Shown here one piece after another: positions 53,546-64,000 of a DNA stretch of 64,000 nt; the stretch's first letter is position 1, and each line of letters begins with the position of its first letter. This stretch comes from Chrysaora quinquecirrha (Eukaryota > Cnidaria > Scyphozoa > Semaeostomeae > Pelagiidae), in NCBI GenBank assembly GCA_014526335.1, contig JACTAT010000273.1:496001-560000 (forward strand). Direction: 5' to 3'. The translations under genes were made by a program, and so were the position numbers. Below the pieces are notes generated by a model, which did not search any database, was not told the origin of the DNA, and worked only from the letters and a program-made list of their open reading frames with translations.

Positions 53546-55168
53546 ATGACTAAAAAATTTGCTACTGTCATTAAAGCCATTGACTTAAATTTTCAAAAAT
53601 CGAAAAGAAAAGAAAGATAAATATCAAGATATTGATAAAAACTACAAAAGACCAAAACTCGTAGGAGGCAGCAGATTAAATACATTTAAACAGATTGATG
53701 TCATAAATCAACAACATGGAAGATTCAGTAATGCCTTCAGTGACAGTTTCCTCCAACACGGTGCAAGAAAACTTGGTACTGCTTCTGGTTCGGAAATGCT
53801 GAACTTTTCTCCTCAAACGAACATTTATCATCTCTTCCGAAATGCTCTTATCATGGACTTGAGACCTGAACATACTACTGCTCCTATGAATGAGGACACG
53901 ATAGTTCTGACAATACCTCAGTCACCTGGTACATTTTTAGATAGCAGAAGATTTAAGGTCAAAATGCGCACTCAAATGTACTTTCATGATAATCCAAGGA
54001 ATGCAGCCACACCAGCTCTTAAATATCAGAAGAGAATCACACCAATCAATAACATTGTGCCTAGTCTATTTAAACCAATCTCTATTCGTATGAATGGTCA
54101 AGAACTGGGAGCTGGCAAAAATATCTACTCTGAAATCGATTACTTTCACACCACTTGGGGCACTCCACAAACAGTGTACAACAACAGCGATTTGGGGAAA
54201 AAAGGCTGTTGGAAAGAAAGAGCTGGTCATCTAGAAGAATGGGATTGTGACGATGGAGATGCTACTCATTTTCCAATAAACACCATGAATGAAGCACGAG
54301 CGAAACTTGCTAACATCTTCTACAAAGGAAGAATTGCAGAACTGGAATTCCAAATCAATTGTCCTATAACAAGACAATAAACTCCAATAAACCATGCGAA
54401 CAAGATCGACAATACATTTGAGCATCATCCAAATTTCTACTATTTGCTGACGGGAGAAAATAATCAAACCATCACTGACCTTGGAGAAAAGGCTGCAGCA
54501 TGTAGTATTCGAAAATTATGCTTTACATTTGAGATCTGCTCAATGGAACTTGCAAAAGATTTGATGGCTTGCTATGTCAAAACATTTACTGAATCAGCTC
54601 CTGGCACTTACCTTTTTACGCAACATACGATTTATAATTTTACGCCAATGCAAGGCGCCAACAATTATGATCAAACAATTTCAAATGACAAACTGCCCGA
54701 CAAAATATGCATTTCACTGGTAGACAGGCGTGTAAAACTTGGAAACATTAAACTGAATCCTTACATAATGCACAAGCTTCCTCTTGGTACCGAATGGCGT
54801 TATTTGATCAATGGATCTTCCATGTGGAGACATGAGAGGAAGGGAAATTCTGAAGCTGACGATATGATTTGTGATACGATCAATCCTGGTTTAGTCGATC
54901 CTTGATTAGGAGAAATGATATTCTGATTAATGATGAAAGCAAGGCTAAAGAATGCGGATACATGTTGTATGCTGATACTATCACATTCTCAGCTTTTCAG
55001 AGAGACAATTCCCTTGCAGAAGATCAACGAATGGCTGATATTAGACTGCATATTCAGCTCCCACCAAACAAAGTTCTGAACACCAATCTAGAATTCCAGC
55101 TCCACAAGTTCGATCAGATAAAATTTGCAATAACTTCATCAGGACAAATCGACAAAGACTATCTATAA
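53546..55168 (+). pseudogene. Divergent Polinton-type major capsid protein, two frameshifts and one stop
   Basis: The likely start is ATG 53546 (MTKKFATVIKAIDLNFQKSK). The frame shifts near 53605 and continues through GTASGSEMLNFSPQTNIYHL and EDTIVLTIPQSPGTFLD. Shared capsid landmarks follow in order: INNIVPSLFKPISIRMNGQE with SEIDYFHTTW (element 1: INNICQSMWKQIELVLNDTP), a mid strand pair ELEFQINCP and FYYLL, then LPDKICISLVDRRVKLGNIK (element 1: IPNRLFFALVDNSSF) and a C-terminal HIQLPPNKVLNTNLEFQLHK. A TAA at 54378-54380 is in frame, and a shift occurs near 54900. Overall sequence identity with element 1 is low, so it is a separate capsid lineage. The homology call is by pattern and gene order. 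Confidence 0.6.
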
Positions 55169-57281
55169 AAACAAATTTTCAGTATATTGTTTTATAATCT
55201 TCTGTGTAAACTATAATAGGAATTTTTAAGGAAAATTTCGCTTAGTCTTTGTGTGATTGTTATGGATAATTGACAAATTGTAGACTGTATAAGTCAAAAT
55301 CGTCATTATTTAAACTGATCTATGGTGGGTTAGCTATAGTGGTTAGCCGTTAATTGTTTTAATTGATTTAGCGTTTAACTGCTTAATGTTTATATGTATA
55401 TTTCAGATGTTTAGATGTCTATATATGTTAAAAAAACGTTTAATTACTGAAGATTTACAAGAGTTTAATTTCAGCCCCCTAGTTTACTTTATTTTGCTAT
55501 TAAGTTTTTAATATCAAGAGTTAGAGGAATTTTAAGATATGTTATGTTAACAACATAAGTAGATAAGATTAAAAATGTTGATCATACTGTCTATCAAGAC
55601 AACATGGTCTGTGTTTTATCATAGACCTTGCTAAAAACCTAAAAGTAGCCAAGGAGATAAAAGAACTCAATGATACAACAACATCACATTTCTATTTTCC
55701 ATTTAAACTTCAATCAAATGTCAGCAATGTATGTGGAGAATATTCAATTCTATTTCTCTACTATATTTGTAGATGCAGATTTCCAAGCATGAATGGCTAT
55801 AGCTTTTGGTTGAATAAAAACTTTTTTCTTTTCCAAACAAAACAGAAAAGGAAATATAAAGAATTGTTATTGAAAAATGACAGACGTATACGCAATTACT
55901 TTTGCAGAAAGTTTCATTTCGATGACAAAAACATATTTTGATAGGAAAAGTGCAAATAAACCATCTAACGTCATCTTAAACTGTTGTTGTTTTTGTTGCC
56001 GCTGTTGTGGTTGTTATTGTTGCGAGCACAGAGCTAAGAATAGGCTTTTTGCTCTTTGCTCAGCATTTTTTTGTTTTGTTATTTCAGCCCGACATTCTTT
56101 GCTCTTTGCTTTTTAAGCTCCAATCTCCTATTGATATTGAAGCCCAACATTATTTTGGAATTTAACCTAAATTTTTTGGTATTAATGATTATTGCTCTCT
56201 TTCAACTACAGTACAGTATAAGCGAATGAATTGAGCTGTAGGTTAAGTGTCAGGTAATACTTTTACAAAATTAGAAACGTTTAAACAAGAAGAAGAAATA
56301 ATGCTGTCAAAAGCAGCTCAGTGTTCTTCATATGATGATTGTAGAAATCAGTGTGCTGAAGGCATGTCTTGTGAAGACTATCAAGCATCATGTGAAAGAT
56401 CAAAAAAGCTATTGTGTGTTATGAAGGCAATATAAGAACAATGGATAACAATAGAGAATATAATAAGAAGTTTACAATTGGCCAAGATATAAATAAAGAA
56501 AATAAGAAGAATTAAGAAAATATATATATATATAGAATCTGCGAAAATAAATATTTGGACAAAGAAGTCTGAATAGAAAAAGATATCAGGATAAAGAATA
56601 ATTCTGATAAGTATATTTAGATAAAGATTGCGATTATACAAAAGTCTATAGGCGCAAATCAAGAAGCAGATTCACAAGATTTTCGTAGCATAAACAAAAT
56701 ATTGTGGCCGTATTCAGAATAATGAATTTCTATTGTTATTGTTTATTTAGGCAAGCTGCCTAGTGAGTACCATGTCAGTTACAGGTTTATCAGGTCAAGG
56801 GTAACATTGTGTAATGGACCGTAGGTCGCTAAAGGCCTCTAGCATCATCTGATGCATGATGCCTGGGATGCCGAAGGTCCAAAAGTCGTGGTTCTCTATC
56901 GAATCAGGACCGTTACTCAACTGTTACCCATTATTTGTAACTGATGAACTTTGTAAGGTTCAGAGAGTATGACCTGACGCGATAGCGTCAGGGTGACCCC
57001 GATGGTGTCATTGATTCCCTCGGTTGATATAAGCCGAGTAGTTACTCAGCAAAGTTAGGCTTCTTCGAGGATAGCGAGCAAGCTTCATCAGAATGGTTTC
57101 TCGAAGGTACGTAGATCGAAATTATACTATCCAGATAAAATATACATTACTAGTACCTTTATAAAATTTTATGTATAAAAGAAGACTGATGACTGGCTGA
57201 CTTATTGACTGTTAATCTGTGGACTTGCCTACACTCCTGTATAAGGAGGGGTGTTCCGACACGAAAGACCTCACGTAACAT
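55169..57281. other. Long region with no recognised gene
   Basis: No protease, polymerase or inverted repeat of the capsid cassette is visible. Short open frames occur at 55877-56116 (Cys-rich low complexity from TGTTGTTGT runs) and 56247-56435 (AAQCSSYDDCRNQCAEGMSC, six or more Cys); neither is supportable. A TA-repeat lies at 56519-56535. At 56975-57120 GC rises and short hairpins (CTGACGCGATAGCGTCAG) occur. Confidence 0.4.
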
Positions 57282-57682
57282 GTGCAACTATGTATACGAA
57301 AAAAAGTTAAACTATCAGAACTGATTATCAAACAACACCATGAACATTCAATCCGTGATTTCTTCAATGCAAAATACAAGAATTTACCGTGTCCGTATAA
57401 TCAGATGTTCAGATTTGTAGACGTAAATACACATTATCAAACTAGGAAAAAGTACATGCTAGAGACAACAAGGGCAATACAGGAAGCTCACATGAAAGCT
57501 TGCTCTATATTAGCACACAAAATCCAACACACATATCTGGGAACCTGCTGTAGACAATAAAGACGACGACACATACTGTACATTGATTAAAGTAGAAGAA
57601 AAGGCTGTGCTGCAAGCAGATAATGAACATTTTCTTATCTGCAAAAAACTAAAAGAGGAAAAAAACCAAAACGAGATATAGC
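57282..57682 (+). CDS. Unrecognised protein in two frames
   Basis: The frame from 57282 contains IIKQHHEHSIRDFFNAKYKN, CPYNQMFRFVDVN and EAHMKACSILAHKIQHTYLG. Past 57540 another frame continues with DDDTYCTLIKVEEKAVLQAD and HFLICKKLKEE to a stop near 57680. The second half looks like coding sequence (balanced charge, no low complexity), suggesting one frameshift. No family recognised. It lies between capsid cassette 2 and retroposon D. Confidence 0.35.
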
Positions 57683-58485
57683 GCTACATAGCTGGCAAGT
57701 AGAGCTTCATTTGACTTTTTATTAGAAGTGCTTGCTGATAATATTGCTCAAATTATTGTAAATTGCAATCAATGCTTTGCAGGAAAATACAATAAATTTT
57801 CAAAAACTTTTTCCATTAACTTTCTAGCATCAGTAAATAATCAATTACATACAAACTACTACTATTAATTAAAACAGATATGTTTGAACTGAAGAATCAA
57901 CTCGTTCACTAGGTGTTTCTTTTTCGCTAGGTGTTTCTTTTAAGTTAACTCTTTGACAAGCTTTTGTTGTTTTTAGTGCATAACGCTTTTTTAAAAAGCA
58001 ATCATCTTCCTTACACAGATAAGTGAACAAGCTAAAGATGAATGATTCAAAAACAGAGTTCCTTATTATCGGTTCTAAACATCAATTAAATAAAATCACG
58101 ATAGATTCTATTAAAATTGGAGATTCAGAGATAAAGCCAGTAACCAGTGTCAAAAATCTGGGAGTACTTATAGATAGCAATCTGTCCATGGAAAACATGT
58201 TACAAAGACATGCAGCGCTGCATTCTATCATATCTATAATATTAAGCACATAAGGAAATATCTCAATCGAAACCTAACTGAAAAGATTGTGCATGCTCTT
58301 ATCACAAGTAAACTTGACTACTGTAACAGTCTTCTATTTGATCTGTCAAATTCTCAGCTGCAATAGTTGCAACATGTTCAAAATGCTGCTGCAAGGATTA
58401 TTACTGGGACTCGCAAGTACGATCATATCACTCCAGTACTAAGAGAACTGCATTGGCTGCAGGTAAAAGAAAGGATTGACTTCAG

Positions 58486-58921
58486 CATGCAGACATGCAG
58501 CAATTTCCAAAATTATTTCCAGTTAGCATCACATGAACGTGTTACTCGAAACAATGGATCTTTAATAACAATCCCGATGACTAATCTAAAGTATGCGAAA
58601 AAAGGTTTTTTCTGTATGGGTGCAAACCATTACAACGCTCTTCCCATTGAGACAAGAAAAATTGAAAATTTTAGGAGCTTTAGAGAGCAAGTTTATAGCA
58701 TTTATGGATAGTATTTTAAAGCGTTTTTCTTTAAATTTTTACTGACCTAGGACTTTTCATGTATTTCTATTCTTATTATTTTTCTATTTTTGCTAAACCT
58801 CTTAGTTAGAGTATTTTATTAACTTTTGGTTCCGTAACTAGTTGCTAGACAGGACGTTTATGAATAGCAATGTTTTTATATTGAAAAACTTATCCTGTAT
58901 AAAAATTGTTTATAATAATAA
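58486..58921 (+). mobile_element. Nested 5'-truncated retroposon tail inside D
   Basis: About 436 bp inserted between GACTTCA and TTCAAGATTTTG; TTCA is duplicated at both sides. It encodes ITIPMTNLKYAKKGFFCMGA and NALPIETRKIENFRSFREQ, the end of a different retroposon family, and finishes with an ATAATAATAATT tail. Confidence 0.7.
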
Positions 58922-59284
58922 TTCAAGATTTTGTTATTGACATTCAAGGCACTTAACAACATGGCTCCAGCCTACCTGAAGGATATGTTGAGGTTACAAA
59001 CCAGTGATAGATACAGACTGAGGTCAGAAAAATCTGTGTCACTAATAGTTCCAAAGACAAAATTTACATCTCGTGGGGACAGAGCATTTTGTACTGCAGC
59101 CCCTAGGCTCTGGAACAAACTGCCTGTTAAAATTAGAAGATCTCAGAGCATCCAAACTTCCAAAATAAGATTAAAAACGTGAATGACATTTCTAGCTTTA
59201 CTTTCTGTAAATGAAGGTTTTTAACACTAAGTTGTTAAGCGCTTTAGAATATATGTATATAGATTTTAGCGCTCTATAATTGCA

Positions 59285-59285
<1 letters not shown>

Positions 59286-59321
<36 letters not shown>

Positions 59322-59326
59322 CAAGT
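59286..59326. repeat. (TTA)n microsatellite, retroposon D tail
   Basis: About 13 triplets directly follow the CR1/L2-like 3' end, so they are the element's own tail. On the minus strand they read as poly-Asn in the next frame. Confidence 0.85.
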
Positions 59327-59900
59327 TTATTGATAATATCATCAATTTTTTCATAATTATAATAGTTTGTTTTAAATTCTTTTTTCATGTTATGAATTAA
59401 GTCAAAAACTTTCACCGCATGTTTATGTTCTTCTTCGTCTTTCTTTATCTTTGAACAGTTGTAAAACTCGACAATATCACCTTTCCCTTCACCATCGTTC
59501 ATGGTGATCATTTGTTTGATAGGTATCTCACAATGTAGGCTGACGTGTTCAATTTCATCAGTGTCAATATACACCAGTCGCCTCTTGTGATTTCTGCAGT
59601 TAACCTTCAAAGCTATGTAAGCATTACATTCTGAAAAAAGTCTAATTCCAGTTGTATCATTATCAAATATGAATCTATATCATACAGTGAACTTCTAATA
59701 TGCATGAATGACATGTACAAATGCCAAGCAGTGTGTTGAAGTCCACTGCCAACATCATTGAACCTTTCACGTAATGCAATATTACTTTTCATCATGTCTT
59801 CACAATCATTTAAAATTTCATTCATACTTGCCCCTATTTCTCGCATGATACGATTATTTTCATTGATAAAAGATTACATTTGACTTTCACAGCTCTCTGA
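59327..59900 (-). CDS. Unrecognised helical protein, C-terminus cut by retroposon D
   Basis: From about 59890 the frame reads INENNRIMREIGASMNEILN, DCEDMMKSNIALRERF and SGLQHTAWHLYMSFMHI. A shift near 59690 leads to NDTTGIRLFSECNAYIALKV, NCRNHKRRLVYIDTDEIEH and then a Lys/Glu-rich helix KIKKDEEEHKHAVKVFDLIH, which runs into the retroposon tail at 59326. The composition suggests coiled coil plus a small beta domain. No known motif. The retroposon probably inserted into it, deleting or displacing the original end. Confidence 0.4.
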
Positions 59901-59957
59901 AACAGTACGTTTAAGAGAATTCAGCTAAACTGGCTTCTGAAAAAGGAAAATGTATCT

Positions 59958-60533
59958 GTGGTATTCAACTTTGCCCCAAGACTTACTGATGTTGAGGATT
60001 TTCTAGAAAGTTGCACTCAGAAGTACAAATGTATAATCATTCACTGTGGAACAAATGACCTCAAGTTTCTACAACCTAATGAAATTGTCTTCAAGCTTGT
60101 TTACCTCTCAAAAGAAGCCCAGAAGCTCTCCAATATAGTGTACATCGGAAGTATAATCCCAAGATATGATGATCAGCAACTTTGACTTAAGGCCCAGATG
60201 GTAAACACCAGGCTGTCTGTAGAAGAGCTCCACAAAAATGTCACGCTAGGCCTGCATACTAATTTGAATACTCGTGAGGAGCAGATTGGCAAGTTCTATG
60301 AGGATGATCGAGTACACCTGACACCAGAGGGCACCAAAATTTTTGCATCAAACCTAAAGTTCTACATATGCAAAGGCCTGGGTGTTCAACAAGTTGTCAA
60401 TACTTCAAGGAATAGGAGCAGATCACCACCATGGGGCAGGCAGAGATATAATCAAAACAACCGCAGAAGAGTCCTAAACTGTTTCAGTTATTCCTATCTT
60501 ACTGGTTATGTTTGGTGGGATGAACACACTTAA
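59958..60533 (+). pseudogene. Retroposon E ORF1: SGNH/GDSL-hydrolase-like protein
   Basis: The frame 59958-60185 has FAPRLTDVEDFLES and KCIIIHCGTNDLKFLQP, the GxND block III of SGNH hydrolases, then VYIGSIIPRYDD. After a TGA (60183-60185) the next in-frame part has NTRLSVEELHKN and EDDRVHLTPEGTKIFASNLK, the D-x-x-H block V. Several CR1-like retroposons encode such esterase domains in ORF1. The Ser of block I lies upstream and is not seen. An Arg/Ser-rich tail (RNRSRSPPWGRQRYNQNNRR) could bind RNA. It is followed by the endonuclease of the same element. Confidence 0.65.
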
Positions 60534-60579
60534 TGTTTTTCAAAAGTAAGCAATTTCTTAATTTTATTGACATAGGAGT

Positions 60580-62585
60580 GTGGAATATTCACCGCCTGTA
60601 CCAAAATGTTATGGTACCAAGTATTGCAAGCTTGACGAAGATGATGTACTGTGCGAAGTAAATAAAGTAGACATCATGTGTTTCCAAGAAACACATTCTG
60701 GCTCTAATGATACCACTAAATTGAATGTTCAAGGCTACCAGCCTTTGCGCTTCAATAGGCTAAAAAGCAGCAGATATTTTGGTGGAATGCTTTTGCTCAT
60801 TAGGAATTCACTTTTCAGGGGAATAAAAATCCTTGAAAGAAAACAGCAGGACTAAATATGGCTTGGCTTGATAAAGCCTTTTTTGGGCTAGCTAAGGATA
60901 TTTTTCTATGTTTTTCTACTCAAGCCCTGCTACATCTGCTTATACAAAATCCCTTCCTTATGATCGCCTAGATGAGCTGGAGCAGGAATGTAGTGATTAC
61001 AAAACTATGGGGGATCTGATTATTGCGGGGGATCTCAATGCATGTACTTATCTAGACAACGATTTTGTAACATATGAATCGGATAACTTCTCACCTATAC
61101 GTGACGGACACCATTACCAAACAAACATTCCTCTGCCTAGAACCAACATGGATAGGGCTCCATGTAACAATCATTGACAAAGATTACTTGCCATTTGTCG
61201 ATCAGAAGGGCTAAGGATCTTGAATGGGCGCTTTAACGACACTGATGGCGATTTCACTTGTTAGCCTACCAGACCCGAAGAGTCCCCTAGTGTTATTGAT
61301 TATATCATTGCAGACTCCAGGCTGTTACCGGAGATAAGACACTTCAAAGTATGCGAAATAAGTGAACTGTCTGACCATTGCCCAGTTAGTGCTTCAATAA
61401 ACACTCAACTTCGTACTAAACCCGTTTCCATAGAACAGGATGTTAGGCTATCTAAATTTCCAGATAAATTAAAGCCAGATTCAATTTCCCTAGGTTATTT
61501 CCGCAAGGTGTTAGAAAGCAGTGTAAATGCAGGTGACCTCGACCTCTCTGCAATTGCGGAGAGTGAAGAAGGGGTCGAGCAAGCAATTTCCAAAATTAAT
61601 GATGTTATCCTCTCTGCGGCAGATAAAACCATTCCAAAGCGCCGCTCTTGACAAAATAAAGCACCCTTGGCTTAGAACAAACAAAAATGGTTTGATAATA
61701 AATGCAGGTCCTTGAAAAGCAAACTAAATAGATCCAAGAAAGAACTTAAGTCGAACCCTTTTGAACAATCATGCCTACAACGTTATATATTGATTAGGAA
61801 ACAATACAAGATATGCCTAAAAAGAGCTGAGAATGAGTTTAAAGTGAGACTTACTAATCGCCTTCTAGATTTGGAAAATGATAATCCTAAGGAGTTTTGG
61901 AATCAGATAAATAAAATGAGGTCATGGGGAAGGGCAAAGATGATCTGGCTGATAGAATAAGTCTGCAAAAATTGACAAACCATTGTAATAAGCTATTTGG
62001 ACAAAGAGAAGGTCAATTATCAGAGATGCAGTCAAGCAATAATGCACCTGTTTCATCGAGCTTAACTTCTCAATTAAGGAAGAAGAAATTACAAAAGCAA
62101 TAAGCCAACTCAAGAAAAACAAATCTCCAGGAATTGATAATATAATCAATGAATTTCTCATTGCCGGAAAAGATATCTTTATGCAACCCTTGCTTAACTT
62201 TTTCAACATCATCTTCCGAAATTCCATCTTTCCAAAGCTTTGGGCACGTGACCTTCTTAAGGCGATCCACAAAAAGGGAAACTCCCTTGACCCTGATAAT
62301 TATAGGGGTATAGATGTTAGCTCTTGTCTTAGTAAATTATTTAATTATGTACTTCTAAATAGGCTTCAAACACATGCTAACAAACACAACCTAATATCCC
62401 ATAACCAGATAGGCCTTTCTAAAGGAAAGAGAACTTCCGATCATATCTTTGTACTGAAACGTCTGGTTGAAGACACTATTAAGCATAATAACGGCCACCT
62501 CTTCACCACGTTCATTGATTTTCAAAAGGCGTACGACTCTATAAATCGAAACCTTCTGATGCTAAAACTGAAAGCCGCAGAAGTG
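60580..62585 (+). pseudogene. Retroposon E ORF2: APE endonuclease and start of reverse transcriptase, truncated
   Basis: The endonuclease has VDIMCFQETHSG (catalytic Glu), LIIAGDLNACTYLDND (Asp/Asn), and VIDYIIADSRLL with ELSDHCPVSASI (His). The linker has PWFDNKCRSLKSKLNRSKKE-like and LENDNPKEFWNQINKMRS blocks. RT begins ITKAISQLKKNKSPGIDN, KAIHKKGNSLDPDNYRGIDV, IGLSKGKRTSDHIFVL and motif A FTTFIDFQKAYDSINRNL. Similarity stops at about 62580, before motif C. There are at least five frameshifts or stops (60853, 61175, 61263, 61650, 61960). It is a dead copy cut on its 3' side by unrelated DNA. Confidence 0.75.
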
Positions 62586-62889
62586 GGAGGGCCATTCCAT
62601 TCCTAGCTCAATGCTCTTTAAAGAGCTTATGCAAACCGGATCGCCCCACGTCATTGCTGCACTCTCACAATTCGGCTGTAAAGTTAAGTTGAACGTGATT
62701 GGTTGATTTGCGGCCTGCATAGTTACGTGGTAGCAACCGATCCGCACTTCGAGTAAACCACAGTGATTTCATGGTGTTCACTGCAATCAGTCAAAGGTAG
62801 ATCGATTTTATTCTGATATTTTGTTAAATTAGTTATAATAATAGGTTTTTAAATAGTTTATAGTTTTCATTTGAATTAAATTTTAGAAT
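62586..62889. other. Non-coding DNA between retroposon E and the gap
   Basis: GC-richer at 62590-62760, then AT-rich. No gene or repeat recognised. It marks the breakpoint where the RT is cut off. Confidence 0.4.
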
Positions 62890-63389
62890 NNNNNNNNNNN
62901 NNNNNNNNNNNNNNNNNNNNNNNNNNNNNNNNNNNNNNNNNNNNNNNNNNNNNNNNNNNNNNNNNNNNNNNNNNNNNNNNNNNNNNNNNNNNNNNNNNNN
63001 NNNNNNNNNNNNNNNNNNNNNNNNNNNNNNNNNNNNNNNNNNNNNNNNNNNNNNNNNNNNNNNNNNNNNNNNNNNNNNNNNNNNNNNNNNNNNNNNNNNN
63101 NNNNNNNNNNNNNNNNNNNNNNNNNNNNNNNNNNNNNNNNNNNNNNNNNNNNNNNNNNNNNNNNNNNNNNNNNNNNNNNNNNNNNNNNNNNNNNNNNNNN
63201 NNNNNNNNNNNNNNNNNNNNNNNNNNNNNNNNNNNNNNNNNNNNNNNNNNNNNNNNNNNNNNNNNNNNNNNNNNNNNNNNNNNNNNNNNNNNNNNNNNNN
63301 NNNNNNNNNNNNNNNNNNNNNNNNNNNNNNNNNNNNNNNNNNNNNNNNNNNNNNNNNNNNNNNNNNNNNNNNNNNNNNNNNNNNNNNNN
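62890..63389. other. Assembly gap (500 N)
   Basis: Exactly 500 undefined bases, a round number that suggests a scaffold gap of unknown true size. Confidence 0.98.
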
Positions 63390-64000
63390 TTTGTTTACTT
63401 TGTTTACTTTGTTTACTTTGTTTACTTTGTTTACTTTGTTTACTTTGTTTACTTTGTTTACTTTGTTTACTTTGTTTACTTTGTTTACTTTGTTTACTTT
63501 GTTTACTTTGTTTACTTTGTTTACTTTGTTTACTTTGTTTACTTTGTTTACTTTGTTTACTTTGTTTACTTTGTTTACTTTGTTTACTTTGTTTACTTTG
63601 TTTACTTTGTTTACTTTGTTTACTTTGTTTACTTTGTTTACTTTGTTTACTTTGTTTACTTTGTTTACTTTGTTTACTTTGCTTACTTTGTTTACTTTGT
63701 TTACTTTGTTTACTTTGTTTACTTTGTTTGCTTTGTTTACTTTGTTTACTTTGTTTACTTTCTTTACTTTGTTTACTTTGTTTACTTTGTTTACTTTGTT
63801 TACTTTGTTTACTTTGTTTACTTTTTGTTTTGTTTACTTTGTTTACTTTGTTTTTGTTTACTTTTTGTTTACTTTGTTTACTTTGTTTACTTTGTTTACT
63901 TTGTTTACTTTGTTTACTTTGTTTACTTTGTTTACTTTTACTTTTTTTGTTTTGTTTGTTTTTGTTTACTTTGTTTACTTTGTTTACTTTGTTTACTTTG
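63390..64000. repeat. 9-bp satellite (TTTGTTTAC)n
   Basis: About 67 copies of TTTGTTTAC, nearly uniform until 63820, then with short deletions and T-run changes (63822-63860, 63938-63962). It continues past the window edge. It borders the gap, which probably arose because the array could not be assembled. Confidence 0.95.

Larger units (their letters stand above)
58023..59326 (+). mobile_element. Non-LTR retroposon D, 3' part (CR1/L2-type tail)
   Basis: RT C-terminal sequence: LKMNDSKTEFLIIGSKHQL, VTSVKNLGVLIDSNLSM, then in shifting frames ITSKLDYCNSLLF, HVQNAAARIITGTRKYDHIT and PVLRELHWLQVKERIDF. After a nested insertion (58486-58921) it continues LLTFKALNNMAPAYLKDM and AAPRLWNKLPVKIRRSQSIQ. 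The 3' end has AAGCGCTTTAGAATATATG and a (TTA)n tail at 59286-59326, as in CR1/L2-like retroposons. The palm motifs are not present, so it is 5'-truncated and inactive. Confidence 0.8.

Noticed and set aside
55877..56435. Cys-rich small proteins (toxin-like)
   Set aside because: The first is low-complexity TGTTGT translation; the second has no signal peptide or known Cys spacing.
56740..57290. LTR of a retrotransposon
   Set aside because: GC-rich hairpins and a TG-like start were considered, but no second copy, primer-binding site or gag/pol genes lie nearby.
63390..64000. Possible CRISPR-like or telomeric array
   Set aside because: Direct 9-bp repeats with no spacers; TTTGTTTAC is not a known telomere repeat and the array is internal to a scaffold next to a gap.

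Overview
The window looks like nuclear DNA of an invertebrate animal. It is AT-rich, has spliced genes with AG|GTATGT-type donors and polypyrimidine-AG acceptors, and is crowded with animal transposon families: PIF/Harbinger, piggyBac, Penelope-like, APE-type non-LTR retroposons and Polinton/Maverick virus-like elements. A cnidarian or similar host would fit, but the sequence alone cannot fix the species. No bacterial operon, rRNA gene or CRISPR array is present.

Layout. 0-2 kb: right part of a PIF/Harbinger element (transposase + and Myb-like partner -). 2.0-4.5 kb: decayed Polinton end with the DNA polymerase B C-terminus (+) converging on an adenain-like protease and a capsid gene (-). 4.8-5.6 kb: two head-to-head Penelope-like GIY-YIG/RT fragments. 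6.2 kb: relic of an alpha-kinase C-lobe. 7.0-8.1 kb: a 160-bp satellite array. 9.0-12.6 kb: a spliced C2HC/RING/HECT ubiquitin-ligase-like gene. 13.5-16.7 kb (-): a spliced, broken integrase-core-domain gene. 17.4 kb: a GACGTC-rich minisatellite. 17.7-24.8 kb: Polinton-like element 1 with tightly packed, overlapping genes (packaging ATPase, small basic protein, chromodomain integrase, two related minor-capsid-like proteins, a pX/pVI-like basic protein, major capsid protein). It lacks protease and polymerase.

25-30 kb holds minisatellites, a 179-bp hairpin, a 1.7-kb foldback element and a two-exon Ser-rich gene of unknown function. 30-55 kb is a tandem array: a non-LTR retroposon (minus strand) followed by the 3' part of a minor-capsid-like gene, present three times. 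In the first two repeats the capsid side also carries a 2.05-kb terminal-inverted-repeat insertion. In the second repeat the retroposon is split by a 5.1-kb piggyBac element with giant palindromic arms. Only the third repeat runs on into a complete second capsid cassette (pX-like, basic protein, major capsid protein). Its gene order matches element 1, but its proteins are very divergent. 55-58 kb has little recognisable content. 58-62.6 kb contains two more non-LTR retroposons, one with a nested insertion and one with an SGNH-hydrolase-like first ORF. A 500-bp gap and a 9-bp satellite close the window.

How it fits together: the virus-like genes would make and pack capsids (ATPase, capsid proteins, protease) and integrate or replicate the element (integrase, PolB). 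Here they are dispersed over three incomplete copies. Most coding regions carry one or two frameshifts or stops. Several of these fall in homopolymer runs, so true decay and assembly error cannot be fully separated.
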